From positions 42,776-106,775 of the forward strand of contig DATJGF010000145.1 in NCBI GenBank assembly GCA_035495315.1: DNA of 64,000 nucleotides, given 5' to 3'. Below the pieces are notes generated by a model that saw nothing but the letters and a program-made list of their open reading frames with translations, searched no databases and had not been told where the DNA came from. Each line of letters begins with the position of its first letter. Within the stretch, counting starts at the first letter, position 1. A program made the position numbers and the translations under genes. This document shows positions 9,240-18,232 of the stretch, in pieces. The DNA is from DATJGF01 sp035495315 (GTDB lineage Bacteria; Verrucomicrobiota; Verrucomicrobiia; Limisphaerales; UBA8199).

Positions 9240-10235
9240 TCAGGCCGGTTTCTTGCTTCCCTGTAGTTTCAACCGATACTCGGTGGGCGACTGGCCGAGA
9301 AGTTTTAGGAACACCCGGTTGAAATGAGTGAGTGACTGAAACCCAACCTCATAAGCAATTTCGCTGACGCGCAGCTGAGGGTTGTTGAGGAGGTTCTTGG
9401 ATTTTTCGATGCGGACGCGGGAAAGGAAATTCGTGAAGGACAGGCCCGTGGATCGCTTGAACAATCTGCAAAAATGAAAGTGGTTAGTATTGGCAACTTG
9501 CGCAACCTGCACGAGGCTCAAGTCTTCAGTGTGATGCTCACGGATAAAGTCTTTTGCTTTGGTAATCATTGGAGGCTCAGCGTTTTCGCGTTGCATCACG
9601 ATTCGGTTGCTTACTATCTCCAGGTGTTCGGCAAAAATGGTCAACAACTTCACCGCAGCCGAATGTTGCTCACGAGACACAACGCGCGTTTCGAAATACG
9701 CTCCACGCAACACCGTTGGATCGAGCTTCATTCCCCAGCTTGAGAGCAATTTGAGCATCCGTCGAAACTGTGGCTCAGTCGGCTTCTCCCGGAACACTTG
9801 TCCGGTCCACAAAAAACCAATCAACCGGCTCCCCAACCGCAAAGGAACAACGGTTTCATATAAACCGGCATAGCAAACGGTGGTCTGGGGTTTTTCCACC
9901 GCGTTCAGTGCCACTTGAGACTGAGATTGCAAACACGCGCCGCAGGTCCGACTTTCTCGTGCCATTAGCGCGCAAAATGGCACTTGATCCTTGCAGTTGT
10001 GAAAGGAAAGCTGGAGAGACTCCACCGGACTTAAGGCAACCGGCAAGCCGGTAGTCCGGGTGAAAGCACGTCCAAATTCAGTGAACACTTTGGAGTTCGC
10101 AATCGCCCTGAACAACTCGAGGTTCTCATCTCGGCCCCGAAACTCACCAGCTCCTTGAGAGCTTTCCCGCGTGGTCGGCTCCGCGCGCTTTGTCTTGGAC
10201 TTCGATGGATCAGGAGGTATAACTTGGGGAATCAT
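9240..10235 (-). CDS. AraC-family regulator with N-terminal PocR sensory domain
   Basis: DNA-binding transcription regulator. Residues about 50-200 form a PocR ligand-sensing domain with Cys pairs (CKDQVPFCAL, RTCGACLQSQ) and PLRLGSRLIGFLWTGQVF. The last 100 residues carry the two AraC helix-turn-helix motifs, ending VSEIAYEVGFQSLTHFNRVF and GQSPTEYRLKL. The annotated ATG shares the CATG at 10233-10236 with the divergent ECF sigma start, leaving no room for two promoters. The true start may therefore be internal, for example the TTG at 10113-10115 (LFRAIANSKVF), just before the PocR domain. PocR-AraC proteins commonly sense small molecules; the ligand is unknown. Confidence 0.85.
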   Translation of the reverse strand: MIPQVIPPDPSKSKTKRAEPTTRESSQGAGEFRGRDENLELFRAIANSKVFTEFGRAFTRTTGLPVALSPVESLQLSFHNCKDQVPFCALMARESRTCGACLQSQSQVALNAVEKPQTTVCYAGLYETVVPLRLGSRLIGFLWTGQVFREKPTEPQFRRMLKLLSSWGMKLDPTVLRGAYFETRVVSREQHSAAVKLLTIFAEHLEIVSNRIVMQRENAEPPMITKAKDFIREHHTEDLSLVQVAQVANTNHFHFCRLFKRSTGLSFTNFLSRVRIEKSKNLLNNPQLRVSEIAYEVGFQSLTHFNRVFLKLLGQSPTEYRLKLQGSKKPA

Positions 10236-10800
10236 GCCTGAGACTGCTGAAATTACGCAGGTTCTGCATGCAATTGGTCGCAGTGAGGAAGGTGCGGCCG
10301 AAAAGCTGCTCCCGCTCGTCTATGCCGAATTGAGGCGATTAGCCGCCGCGCGAATGGCGCATGAACTAGCCGGCCAAACGCTTCAGCCAACAGCCCTAGT
10401 GCATGAGGCCTGGTTGCGCCTCGTTAAGGATGGCGACCGGACGTGGCAAAACCGCGCGCATTTTTTCGGTGCCGCCGCTGAAGCGATGCGGCGCATCTTG
10501 ATTGAGCGGGCACGTCATAGATCCCGGCTTAAACATGGCGGCGGTCAGTCGCGGTTGAACATTGAGGACCTCGAACTCGCCCAGAGGACTCCCGACGACA
10601 AGGTTTTGCTGGTAGACGAGGCCTTGGGGCGCCTCAAAGTGGAGGATCCCGAACTGGAAAGCATCGTCGTTCTGAAATTCTTCGGCGGGTTAAGCAACGC
10701 GGAAATTGCTGAGACGCTGGGTCTTGCGACTCGCACGCTCGACCGGCAATGGGCCTACGCCAGAACTTGGCTGTTTCGCTATATTAGCGAACAGAAATAA
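10234..10800 (+). CDS. ECF-type RNA polymerase sigma factor
   Basis: Directs RNA polymerase to a specific promoter class. The protein is about 188 residues. Region 2 contains LLPLVYAELRRLAAARM, LVHEAWLRL and AAEAMRRILIERARHRSR. Region 4 contains ALGRLKVEDPELESIVVLKF and LSNAEIAETLGLATRTLDRQ. The sequence fits the ECF group common in Planctomycetes, Verrucomicrobia and Acidobacteria that travels with Ser/Thr kinases rather than anti-sigma factors. A kinase gene starts 68 bases downstream on the same strand. I chose ATG 10234 (MPETAEI) over an upstream in-frame start at 10171, because the extra residues are not sigma-like. An AGGAGG at 10212-10217 lies about 16 bases upstream, further than usual. 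Confidence 0.9.
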   Translation: MPETAEITQVLHAIGRSEEGAAEKLLPLVYAELRRLAAARMAHELAGQTLQPTALVHEAWLRLVKDGDRTWQNRAHFFGAAAEAMRRILIERARHRSRLKHGGGQSRLNIEDLELAQRTPDDKVLLVDEALGRLKVEDPELESIVVLKFFGGLSNAEIAETLGLATRTLDRQWAYARTWLFRYISEQK

Positions 10801-10868
10801 ACACTAAAAAAGTCTGCATCATTTGGCGAAAGTGGTCTGCCTCTGTCGCATTAGAGGTCAAAGGTCAA

Positions 10869-13800
10869 ATGAGTACTCGAGTCCCGCGCGAAAAAGCGGT
10901 GTTCGTTGAGGCGCTGGAAATAGCCGACCCGGAACAACGCCGTCAGTTCCTGGACAACGCGTGCGGCGCCGACCAAGCGTTGCGCGAACAGATTGATAAG
11001 TTATTGGCGCTTTCGCAAAGCGCCTGCGATTTCTTCAAAGACTGTTCTCCTGCCTTGGAACCGGAGGCCGCCGATGCTGCCCAGGTCCTTTCGGCGGCCG
11101 AATCGGCGGTTGGACCTGAGATACCCGAGAGCAAGTGCATCGGCCCGTACAAGTTACTCCAGAAGCTTGGTGAAGGGGGTTATGGCGTTGTTTATATGGC
11201 GGAGCAGGAACGGCCGATCCGCCGCCGGGTAGCTCTGAAGATCATCAAGCTGGGGATGGATACCAAGAATGTAATCGCTCGCTTCGAGGCCGAGCGCCAG
11301 GCCCTGGCTTTAATGGATCACCCCAACATCGCGCGGGTTCTGGATGCCGGTGCCACCGAAACTGGCCGACCGTACTTCGTGATGGAATTGGTCTACGGCG
11401 TCAAAATCACCGAGTACTGCGATCAGAACGGCGTCAGCATGCGGGAACGGCTGCAGTTGTTCATCCAAGTCTGCAACGCGGTCCAGCATGCGCATCAGAA
11501 GGGCATCATTCATCGGGATCTCAAGCCGTCGAACATCATGGTCACTATGCATGACGGGGTCCCGGTGCCCAAGGTGATCGACTTCGGGATTGCCAAAGCA
11601 ACCGAGCAACGCCTGACGGACAAAACCCTCTTCACCTCCTATGCGCAATTGATGGGCACCCCCGCCTACATGAGCCCCGAACAGATGGAGTTTAGCGGTT
11701 TGAACCTGGACACGCGCAGCGACGTTTACTCCCTCGGGGTCTTGCTTTACGAACTTCTCACGGGTCGCACTCCGTTTGACACCACGGATCTCTTGAAATT
11801 GGGGGTGGACGAACTGAGACGCACAGTACGTGAGCAGGAACCGTTGAGTCCCTCCGCCAAACTCCAAACCCTGAACAATGAGGAACTGACCAAGACCGCC
11901 AGGAGACGACACATTGAACCGCCCCGGCTGTTGTCTCAGCTTCGAGGTGATTTGGATTGGATTGTGCTCAAGTGCCTGGAGAAGGACCGCACCCGCCGAT
12001 ATGCGACAGCGACTGGGCTGACAGAAGACATCGAGCGTTACTTGCATGAGGAAGCTATTCTAGCGCGTCCACCCAGTCGGTTGTATCGGCTGCAAAAGCT
12101 CGTGCGCAGAAACCGGGTTGTGTTCCTGTTCGCAGCAGCGGCAGCCGCAGCTTTGTTTCTGGGCAGCATAATTTCAACCTGGCTTTTGATAAAGGAACGA
12201 GAGGCGTTGCGGAGCGCTGTAGCTGCTCGGCAGGAAACCGAAAACGCCCGTGCCACAGAATCGCAACTGCGCCGTGCAGCCGAGTCGCGTGAAACTGTGA
12301 AAGAAATTAGCTTGCTGATGGCCCAAGACCATTACGAGCAAGCCGATGCATTACTCAGTCGGGTTCCACTTGAAAAGCCGTCACCGGAAACCGAATCCTT
12401 GTTGCGCATCCTGGGTGATTGGAATGCGATTAGTGGCCGGTGGCCCCAGGCCATTGAGCGCTTCGCGTCATTGACCCGACTGTACCCAACAGATGGATTG
12501 GGAACCTCGCTGGACCATTTCAGACTTGGGACGGCGTTGCTCGAGTCAGGTAATCGGGATGGTTATGAGCGGTTCCGTCAGCAGATCGTTTCGCGATTTG
12601 GCGGCGCGGAGAGCACGACCAACTCCTTGCCGGACTGGCTTATTTCATCTTGCCTGCTGTTGCCCGCTAACCAGCAACTCTTGGAGAATCTCAATCCAAT
12701 GGCCGAGGCTGCCGAAAAGACGCTTTCTGATCCCGATCGGAATGGGACTTTTCGCCTGCCCGGGATCTCGTCATCTCTGGCATTACTGGAGTACCGGCGT
12801 GGGAATGACCAAAGAGCCACGGCCCTTTGCGCGCGCTGCCTCAGCTCTCCCGATTGCGATGCTCCACGAGCCGCACTGGCGCATGGAATCCAGGCGCTGT
12901 CTTACTGGCGGCTGGGTCAATATGCGGAAGGGTTCATCGAACTGAGTCGGGCACAGGAGCGGATCGACTCGACATTCAAGAAAGGGCTAAGCCTAAACCC
13001 CAACGATGACCCTGCACACAATTGGTTCGACTGGGTTTTGCCACGTATTCTGATTCGCGAGTGTCGGGAGCAATGTTTGGAAAGCGACCGTTCGCTGGCG
13101 CAAATGACAGTGCCGAACCCGAGCGTGGAAACCGCTGCCAAATACCGTGTTTTAGGCGAGTGGCACGCCCTGCGCCAAGAGTGGCGCGATGCGGCTGAAC
13201 GGTTCGGGGCGTTAATCGACCTGGACCGCGTTGGAAATTGGGAGACGATCACGTTGGACTATTTCAAACTCAGCCTGGCGTTGGTTGAGGCGGGCAAGCG
13301 AGACGAGTTTAACCGTTGCCGGCAGGATTTCGTCGCCCAATACGGCCAAACAACCAATGCCACAGCGGCGAATCGAGTGATCAAATCTTCCCTCCTGATG
13401 CCCGCACCCCAAGAGTTGTTGGAGCTTCTTGAACCGTGTGCACGTGCCTGCGAGGAGGTGATTACTAACAACTATGTTTATACCACAGCTTGGAACTCGT
13501 TATCCTTGGAAGTGCTGGAGTATCGGCGAGGCAACTACGCCAGGGCAAGCGAACTGTCTCGCAAATGCCTGGCTCTTCCCGAAAGGAATGCGCTATGGAC
13601 CACCACAGCGCAACTGATTCTGGCGATGTCTTACTGGCAGATGCATCAGTACCGGGAGGCCGTGCCCAAAATGATCGAGGCCCAGACGCGAATCGAGAGC
13701 GAGTTTGAGAACGGGCTTGATCCCAACCCCGGTAACGATCCCGAACATCACTGGTACGACTGGGTTGTTGCGCGGATTCTTCTGCGCGAGTGCCAGGAGC

Positions 13801-14576
13801 AGGTCTTGGAGACCGATCGTTCCCTGGCGCAGGCCGCGCTCCCCCCCGCCAGCCTGGCAAGCGCGGCGGACTACCGCGCGCTCGGCGAGTGGCACGCCTT
13901 GCGCCAGGAGTGGCGCATCGCGGCCGAGTGGTTCGGCGCGCTGCTGAAAATAGATCGACTCGACGACTGGGATATTGCCACGCTCGATTATTTGGCCCGC
14001 GGAACGCTCCTGGCAGAAACCGGCGATAAGAAGAGCTACGAAACGTTTCGGGAGGAAGCTGTCAGCCGATTCAAAGGAACGGATATCCAAGCTGCGGCCG
14101 AGCGGATCATTAAAATCAGCCTGCTCCAACCTGCGGACGCAAAGGAGATTGCCGCGCTGGCGCCCCTAACGGAGGTTGCAGCTCGTCCGTTCACCCAAAC
14201 AGAGGAGGGCATGGAAATCATTGCCTTCCGCGAAGCCTGGCGAGCCATTTCGCTGGGGCTTCTCGAGTATCGGAGCGGTGATTACGCTAAAGCCACTGAA
14301 TGGTGCCGCCTTTCTCTGGCCTGCCGGCAGGAGGTCCCGGTGCGAACGGCCACTGCCCGCCTCATCCTGGCGATGTCGCTTCGACAGCGGAAAGAGCACC
14401 AAGCGGCTCTGTCCGAGCTCGAGCAAGCGCGCAAGATCATCGAGAGCGGGTTCGACGCCGGATTAAAAAGCGCAAGATGGGATCGCGGGCTCTGGTTCGA
14501 CTGGCTGTTCGCGCGGGCCCTGTTGCGCGAAACCTCGGAATTGCTGCGCGTCAAACCCGACTCTGTTACGCGTTAG
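10869..14576 (+). CDS. Transmembrane Ser/Thr protein kinase with a C-terminal helical-repeat region
   Basis: The cytoplasmic kinase domain spans about residues 97-400: glycine loop GEGGYGVVY, lysine VALKIIKLG, HRDLKPSNIMV, DFGIAKA and GTPAYMSPEQM. A transmembrane helix at about 417-442 (LFAAAAAAALFLGSIISTWL) is followed by a short coiled coil. The remaining 750 residues contain three diverged copies of a module of about 200-290 residues, each opening with LG-[ED]-WHALRQEWR-like or LGDWNAISGRW, TPR-like in character. This part probably lies outside the membrane and senses a signal. The N-terminal 95 residues (leader with FLDNACGADQALREQIDKLL) match the usual start of verrucomicrobial ECF-linked kinases. 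The kinase presumably phosphorylates the ECF sigma encoded just upstream. Confidence 0.9.
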   Translation: MSTRVPREKAVFVEALEIADPEQRRQFLDNACGADQALREQIDKLLALSQSACDFFKDCSPALEPEAADAAQVLSAAESAVGPEIPESKCIGPYKLLQKLGEGGYGVVYMAEQERPIRRRVALKIIKLGMDTKNVIARFEAERQALALMDHPNIARVLDAGATETGRPYFVMELVYGVKITEYCDQNGVSMRERLQLFIQVCNAVQHAHQKGIIHRDLKPSNIMVTMHDGVPVPKVIDFGIAKATEQRLTDKTLFTSYAQLMGTPAYMSPEQMEFSGLNLDTRSDVYSLGVLLYELLTGRTPFDTTDLLKLGVDELRRTVREQEPLSPSAKLQTLNNEELTKTARRRHIEPPRLLSQLRGDLDWIVLKCLEKDRTRRYATATGLTEDIERYLHEEAILARPPSRLYRLQKLVRRNRVVFLFAAAAAAALFLGSIISTWLLIKEREALRSAVAARQETENARATESQLRRAAESRETVKEISLLMAQDHYEQADALLSRVPLEKPSPETESLLRILGDWNAISGRWPQAIERFASLTRLYPTDGLGTSLDHFRLGTALLESGNRDGYERFRQQIVSRFGGAESTTNSLPDWLISSCLLLPANQQLLENLNPMAEAAEKTLSDPDRNGTFRLPGISSSLALLEYRRGNDQRATALCARCLSSPDCDAPRAALAHGIQALSYWRLGQYAEGFIELSRAQERIDSTFKKGLSLNPNDDPAHNWFDWVLPRILIRECREQCLESDRSLAQMTVPNPSVETAAKYRVLGEWHALRQEWRDAAERFGALIDLDRVGNWETITLDYFKLSLALVEAGKRDEFNRCRQDFVAQYGQTTNATAANRVIKSSLLMPAPQELLELLEPCARACEEVITNNYVYTTAWNSLSLEVLEYRRGNYARASELSRKCLALPERNALWTTTAQLILAMSYWQMHQYREAVPKMIEAQTRIESEFENGLDPNPGNDPEHHWYDWVVARILLRECQEQVLETDRSLAQAALPPASLASAADYRALGEWHALRQEWRIAAEWFGALLKIDRLDDWDIATLDYLARGTLLAETGDKKSYETFREEAVSRFKGTDIQAAAERIIKISLLQPADAKEIAALAPLTEVAARPFTQTEEGMEIIAFREAWRAISLGLLEYRSGDYAKATEWCRLSLACRQEVPVRTATARLILAMSLRQRKEHQAALSELEQARKIIESGFDAGLKSARWDRGLWFDWLFARALLRETSELLRVKPDSVTR

Positions 14577-14615
14577 CCCTTCGCCGCTTTAAAACCCGAC
14601 CAAAATAAGTTATTA

Positions 14616-16271
14616 ATGATTATGGAATCGGTGAGCGACAAACGGTTCGATCCGCTTTTGGCAACGCAGTTACTCCTGGACGTTGCGCAGGAACGATCGG
14701 TGGAGCCGATCCTGAAAAAACTGGTGGATTTCTCGGTGGAGCGCGCGGGGTTCTCATTTTCCACCGTCTGGTTGGTCCAAAAGGGTGACTTATGCGCGAC
14801 CTGCATGTATCGATCCGAATGTGCTGACCAGTCCCGCTGCCTGCACCTAATTGCGGGAAAAGGCAGATCGCTTCCGGGTTGCGGAAAGGGCACGCAGCCT
14901 TACGAGGATCTCGATGCTCGGGTGCCGCTGAACCTGGGGCCGCTTGGAGAAGCGGTGGCCACTGGTCAGTTGAAAGTGATAAAGAATCCCGGCAACCAGC
15001 CGATTTCCGTCCCCGGGTTCGAGTGGTTGCGAGAAGAGCGCATCTCTGAGTACGGGATCCGGCCCATAGTTTTTAAAGGAGAGGTCCTGGGCGCCATCGT
15101 GAGCTTTAGTCCCGAAGACATGCCGGAAACAATCGCGCCCTGGTCGCGGATCTTCGCGGATCATATCGGGGCCGCCATCGCCAACGCGCGCGCCTTTGAC
15201 GAAATCCAGCATCTCAAAGGCCAACTCGAATTGCAAAATACGTATTTGCAGGAGGCCGTGGTGGAAGCGAAAGCCTTCGGCGACCTGGTCGGCCAAAGCG
15301 CGGCCTTGCGGCACGTCGTCGGCCAGATCGACGTGGTCGCCCCCACCGAAGCTTCGGTGCTCATCCTCGGCGAGACCGGAACCGGCAAAGAATTGGTGGC
15401 CCACGAAATACACCGCCGCAGCGCTCGCAGAGACGGTCCCTTGGTTCGAGTCAATTGCGCCTCCATTCCGCGGGAGCTATTCGAAAGCGAGTTTTTCGGC
15501 CATGTCAGAGGGTCTTTTACAGGAGCAGTTAAGGATCGGGCCGGACGCTTTGAGACCGCTGAGGGCGGGACCATCTTCCTGGATGAGGTGGGGGAGATTC
15601 CGCTGGATATTCAAAATAAGCTACTCCGTGTTCTCCAGGAGAAGCGGTATGAACGCGTCGGTGACGATCGGACGCGCCGGGCCAATGTGCGCATCGTAGC
15701 TGCGACGAACCGGGATTTGAAGAAAGCGGCAGCGGCAGGAAAATTCCGGGAGGATCTATACTATCGGCTGAACGTCTTTCCGATTCAGGTTCCGCCGTTA
15801 CGAGAACGGCTGGATGATATTCCGTCGCTCGCGCAACACTTTGTGGAGCTCTCGGCACGGGAGTTGAAGTGCGCCAAACCCCGGCTAACGAGGGCGGCGG
15901 TGACACAACTCCACAGTTACGATTGGCCGGGCAATGTGCGCGAGTTGCGCAACGTGGTTGAGCGCGCAGTAATTCTGGCCCGCGGGAAAGCTTTGGAGTT
16001 TGACTTGCCGATGAGCTGTCAAGCTGCGCCGGCACCTCGATCGATTCCTAAGTCCGATTCATCGGCGGTCAGCCCAGCTCAGCCTAAATTCCTGACCGAA
16101 GCCGAGGTTGAGCGCTTCGAGCGTGACAACCTCCTCCATGCGCTGGAAGCGGCCAATTGGAAAATCAGCGGACCCGATAGCGCAGCGGAACTTCTTGGCG
16201 TAAAGCCGACGACTCTGCTTTCCAGGATGACCAAGTGGGGCCTGAAGAGGCCGGAGCATGGGACATCCTGA
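14616..16271 (+). CDS. Sigma-54-dependent transcription activator with GAF domain
   Basis: Enhancer-binding protein that opens sigma-54 RNA polymerase complexes. A GAF-type sensor (about residues 8-200) is unusually Cys-rich: CATCMYRSECADQSRCLHL plus CGKG could bind a metal, cofactor or redox signal. The AAA+ domain has Walker A GETGTGKE at residues 252-259, the sigma-contact loop GSFTGA at 299-304 (a variant of GAFTGA), GGTIFLDEVGEIPLDIQ as Walker B, and arginine-finger segments. A C-terminal Fis-type helix-turn-helix (AAELLGVKPTTLLSRMTKWG) binds DNA. It stands at the head of a cluster in which four promoter-like elements with a TGGCAC half-site recur, so it is a candidate regulator of them. 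That link is inference. Confidence 0.93.
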   Translation: MIMESVSDKRFDPLLATQLLLDVAQERSVEPILKKLVDFSVERAGFSFSTVWLVQKGDLCATCMYRSECADQSRCLHLIAGKGRSLPGCGKGTQPYEDLDARVPLNLGPLGEAVATGQLKVIKNPGNQPISVPGFEWLREERISEYGIRPIVFKGEVLGAIVSFSPEDMPETIAPWSRIFADHIGAAIANARAFDEIQHLKGQLELQNTYLQEAVVEAKAFGDLVGQSAALRHVVGQIDVVAPTEASVLILGETGTGKELVAHEIHRRSARRDGPLVRVNCASIPRELFESEFFGHVRGSFTGAVKDRAGRFETAEGGTIFLDEVGEIPLDIQNKLLRVLQEKRYERVGDDRTRRANVRIVAATNRDLKKAAAAGKFREDLYYRLNVFPIQVPPLRERLDDIPSLAQHFVELSARELKCAKPRLTRAAVTQLHSYDWPGNVRELRNVVERAVILARGKALEFDLPMSCQAAPAPRSIPKSDSSAVSPAQPKFLTEAEVERFERDNLLHALEAANWKISGPDSAAELLGVKPTTLLSRMTKWGLKRPEHGTS

Positions 16272-16277
16272 GCCATG

Positions 16278-16508
16278 CTATTCGGTTCTGGCCTTCAAAG
16301 TGCGACGGCCGATCTGTGCCGCTGCCATTTTCCCGGGCCATCCGAGGTTTGACTCGCTAAAACTCTCAGCGCCCCTGGCGATCTTCGTATCGGCCGTGGG
16401 TCTATGGTTTTCGCTGAAAACTCTCCGCAGCCAAAAACGGTGAATAAGCCAGAGATACGACAGCACCATTCCAAAAACCAACGGAATGACAAAGTATGCG
16501 CTAATCAT
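16278..16508 (-). CDS. Small single-pass membrane protein, 76 residues
   Basis: Starts MISAYFVIPLVFGMVLSYLW, one transmembrane helix at the N-terminus, followed by a basic polar tail. An AAGGG sits about six bases before the ATG. Its start codon lies within the stop region of the upstream small gene (overlap 16501-16508), which indicates a two-gene transcription unit on the minus strand. No family is recognised. Confidence 0.55.
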   Translation of the reverse strand: MISAYFVIPLVFGMVLSYLWLIHRFWLRRVFSENHRPTADTKIARGAESFSESNLGWPGKMAAAQIGRRTLKARTE

Positions 16509-16770
16509 ATTTTCCCTTCGTTCGGTCGATGCCACCCAGCACCGCAGTCGCAATCATATTGTTCAGCGCGGCACCTTCCGCCGCTGCCACCGCATTCACC
16601 TTGGCGGTCATGCTGAAAAACTTCGCTAATGTTGAATCCGCGCACGGCAGATTCTTGATGGCTGTTTCAACCTCGGCCCGAAGGTCATGGCCGGCAGTCA
16701 CGGTTAGGACTGAGCTAAGCGCGGCTACGAACAAACCGATCAGCAACAGGTCGAGATTCTGGTGTTTCAT
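16501..16770 (-). CDS. Small exported protein, 89 residues
   Basis: An N-terminal signal peptide (LLLIGLFVAALSSVLTVTAG) precedes a helical mature part that begins HDLRAEVETAIKNLPCADST and contains alanine-rich helix AVAAAEGAALNNMIATAVLG. It has a single Cys. It is probably periplasmic or membrane-attached. It is the upstream partner of the small membrane protein that overlaps its stop, and it lies 83 bases below the STAS/lipoprotein ORF. Function unknown. Confidence 0.55.
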   Translation of the reverse strand: MKHQNLDLLLIGLFVAALSSVLTVTAGHDLRAEVETAIKNLPCADSTLAKFFSMTAKVNAVAAAEGAALNNMIATAVLGGIDRTKGKYD

Positions 16771-16853
16771 ATTGGTTCTGCTGCGTAGTGGAGGCAGAGC
16801 GGTGACATTAAAGGGCTAACGGCGCAATTCGATCATGAAGCCGCGGGCCAGTA

Positions 16854-17390
16854 TCATTTGAACCGGATCGCGAACAGAGAGAAACCGCTCGGAACGCCTG
16901 CGCTCAGATCGCGCGGGAGTTCGGGGGCCTCGCGTTGTCCATACTCCCGTGGCGCAAAGGGATTGATCAACTGGAGTGGATTATCTGCATTATACGCTGT
17001 GTACAGGATCCCGCCATATTTATGCTGGTCCGCGAAATTTTCCCGACGTTGGTTTACTCGTGGAATCGCTGTCATATCCACCGGCCCTAATGCGGTTCGT
17101 TCTTCGGGGGGCACGCTATTCGTGGGGGTTGGTTGCGGCCCAGGCGTCGAAAGCTTCTCATTGCCGCTGGTGTTCAGGCAATTCGTGTCCATTCCTTTGG
17201 CCCAGAGTTCCAACAGCACGTTGTCGCGAATTGGTGTTGTGACGACACCGGGTCGCGATTGGGACGCCGATTGGTGCCCCGACCGCGCGATGACGGTTCC
17301 GCCCGGAGCCGCGAGAGCATCATTGGTCGCGCTGCAGGCCGATGTCAGCCCTCCACTGACCACGACCAACAGGCTGATTAAGGTCTTCAC
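16854..17390 (-). other. Probable independent lipoprotein gene nested in the longer frame
   Basis: A GTG at 17388-17390 gives a protein of about 178 residues that begins KTLISLLVVVSGGLTSAC, an ordinary type II signal peptide with a Cys to be lipidated. The mature part is Pro/Thr-rich, then holds DQHKYGGILYTAYNADNPLQ and INPFAPREYGQREAP. No family is recognised. Preferring this start would explain why the upstream linker looks like translated non-coding DNA. Cellular location would be the outer or inner membrane. Confidence 0.5.
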
Positions 17391-17939
17391 AACTGATCCG
17401 CGCGGTCGCGGTGCGCGTGTTACGCCGAAGGTCGCGGTGCGGTGGCGGCTGAAAAGACGGAAATGGGGAGGTGGTTCACGAAGTCCAGGATCCTGCGCCC
17501 GCGTTGAACTTGGATGGGATTTACATGGCTTGCTTTTTTGAAACGAAGCTTTCGGCCCGAGCCTCCGGCGGAGCGCCTGAGAACGTTGCATCCAGACCGC
17601 CGCCTTTGCAGGATCGATAAAATAGGACAAAAATACGCCGTCCCTTCGAGCCACCTTCTCAACAAAGTTGGCCTGCCGGACCTGCTCGGGGCGAACCACC
17701 AAGGCCACGCGGCCATCGGTGGGAATCTGGCCGGCAAAGCCCTTCGCGAAGTCGAACAGTTGCGGTGCTGTCGGCACGGACCGCAACTGGGTAAGGTCAA
17801 CTATGATTCGGCTCCGCCGCGCATTGAGCAGCCCATGCGCTTCATATCGGGCGGCAGCGATTTCCCGGGGCGGTATTTCCCCTTCATAGGACAAGGTCAC
17901 GCATCGTTCTTCTTCAATCGGCTTTATGAAGTAGGCCAT
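16854..17939 (-). CDS. STAS-like protein read through into a lipoprotein-like protein
   Basis: Two unlike parts share one uninterrupted frame. Residues 1 to about 125 (MAYFIKPIEEERCVTLSYEG to WMQRSQ) look like a small cytosolic STAS/SEC14-type domain with IIVDLTQLRSVPTAPQLFDF. After a low-complexity basic linker rich in Arg, Pro and Ser comes a typical lipoprotein start, KTLISLLVVVSGGLTSAC with lipobox LTSAC, then a mature region of about 155 residues ending GFSLFAIRFK. An export signal in the middle of a soluble protein makes little sense, so two genes probably lost the stop between them, or the second initiates internally. I start at ATG 17939; the frame is open to 18056. Confidence 0.6.
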   Translation of the reverse strand: MAYFIKPIEEERCVTLSYEGEIPPREIAAARYEAHGLLNARRSRIIVDLTQLRSVPTAPQLFDFAKGFAGQIPTDGRVALVVRPEQVRQANFVEKVARRDGVFLSYFIDPAKAAVWMQRSQALRRRLGPKASFQKSKPCKSHPSSTRAQDPGLREPPPHFRLFSRHRTATFGVTRAPRPRGSVVKTLISLLVVVSGGLTSACSATNDALAAPGGTVIARSGHQSASQSRPGVVTTPIRDNVLLELWAKGMDTNCLNTSGNEKLSTPGPQPTPTNSVPPEERTALGPVDMTAIPRVNQRRENFADQHKYGGILYTAYNADNPLQLINPFAPREYGQREAPELPRDLSAGVPSGFSLFAIRFK

Positions 17940-18109
17940 GGTGCATCCATAATCACGTTGCGTGCCAGGACCAAGAACGTCGCGGAAACTACACGTTTCC
18001 ATAGCCTTGCTTATCAGAGACCGTGTTGGAGACGGCGTGCGATTTTTAGAGCGCACGAAAACTCGTGAGGGTTACGCGGGGAGATTTCAGAATCGGAAGC
18101 CTGCATAAA

Positions 18110-18163
18110 TGGCGCACTTGCAGAGCAAAAGGCGCATTACTCCAGTGTGGCATGGGAAATGTA
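18110..18163 (+). promoter_or_regulatory. 54-bp promoter-like element, copy A
   Basis: Contains TGGCGCA at 18110, GGCGCATTAC at 18131 and TGGCATGGGAAATGTA at 18148-18163. The distance from the first TGGC to the second (38 bases) is the same as in copies B, C and D. The right part resembles the -24 half of a sigma-54 promoter, though the -12 GC is GT here. The next ATG (18233) is 85 bases from the TGGC. Confidence 0.6.
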
Positions 18164-18232
18164 TAAGCATTCCAAGACGAACTACACTGCCCGTCACGAT
18201 GACGAGAAACCAACAAATTTAAAGGATACACA

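Noticed and set aside
17944..17967. TGGCACGC site as promoter of the STAS-like gene
   Set aside because: The motif is good, but a -24 box here would start the RNA only about three bases before ATG 17939, leaving no leader; mentioned as a motif match only.
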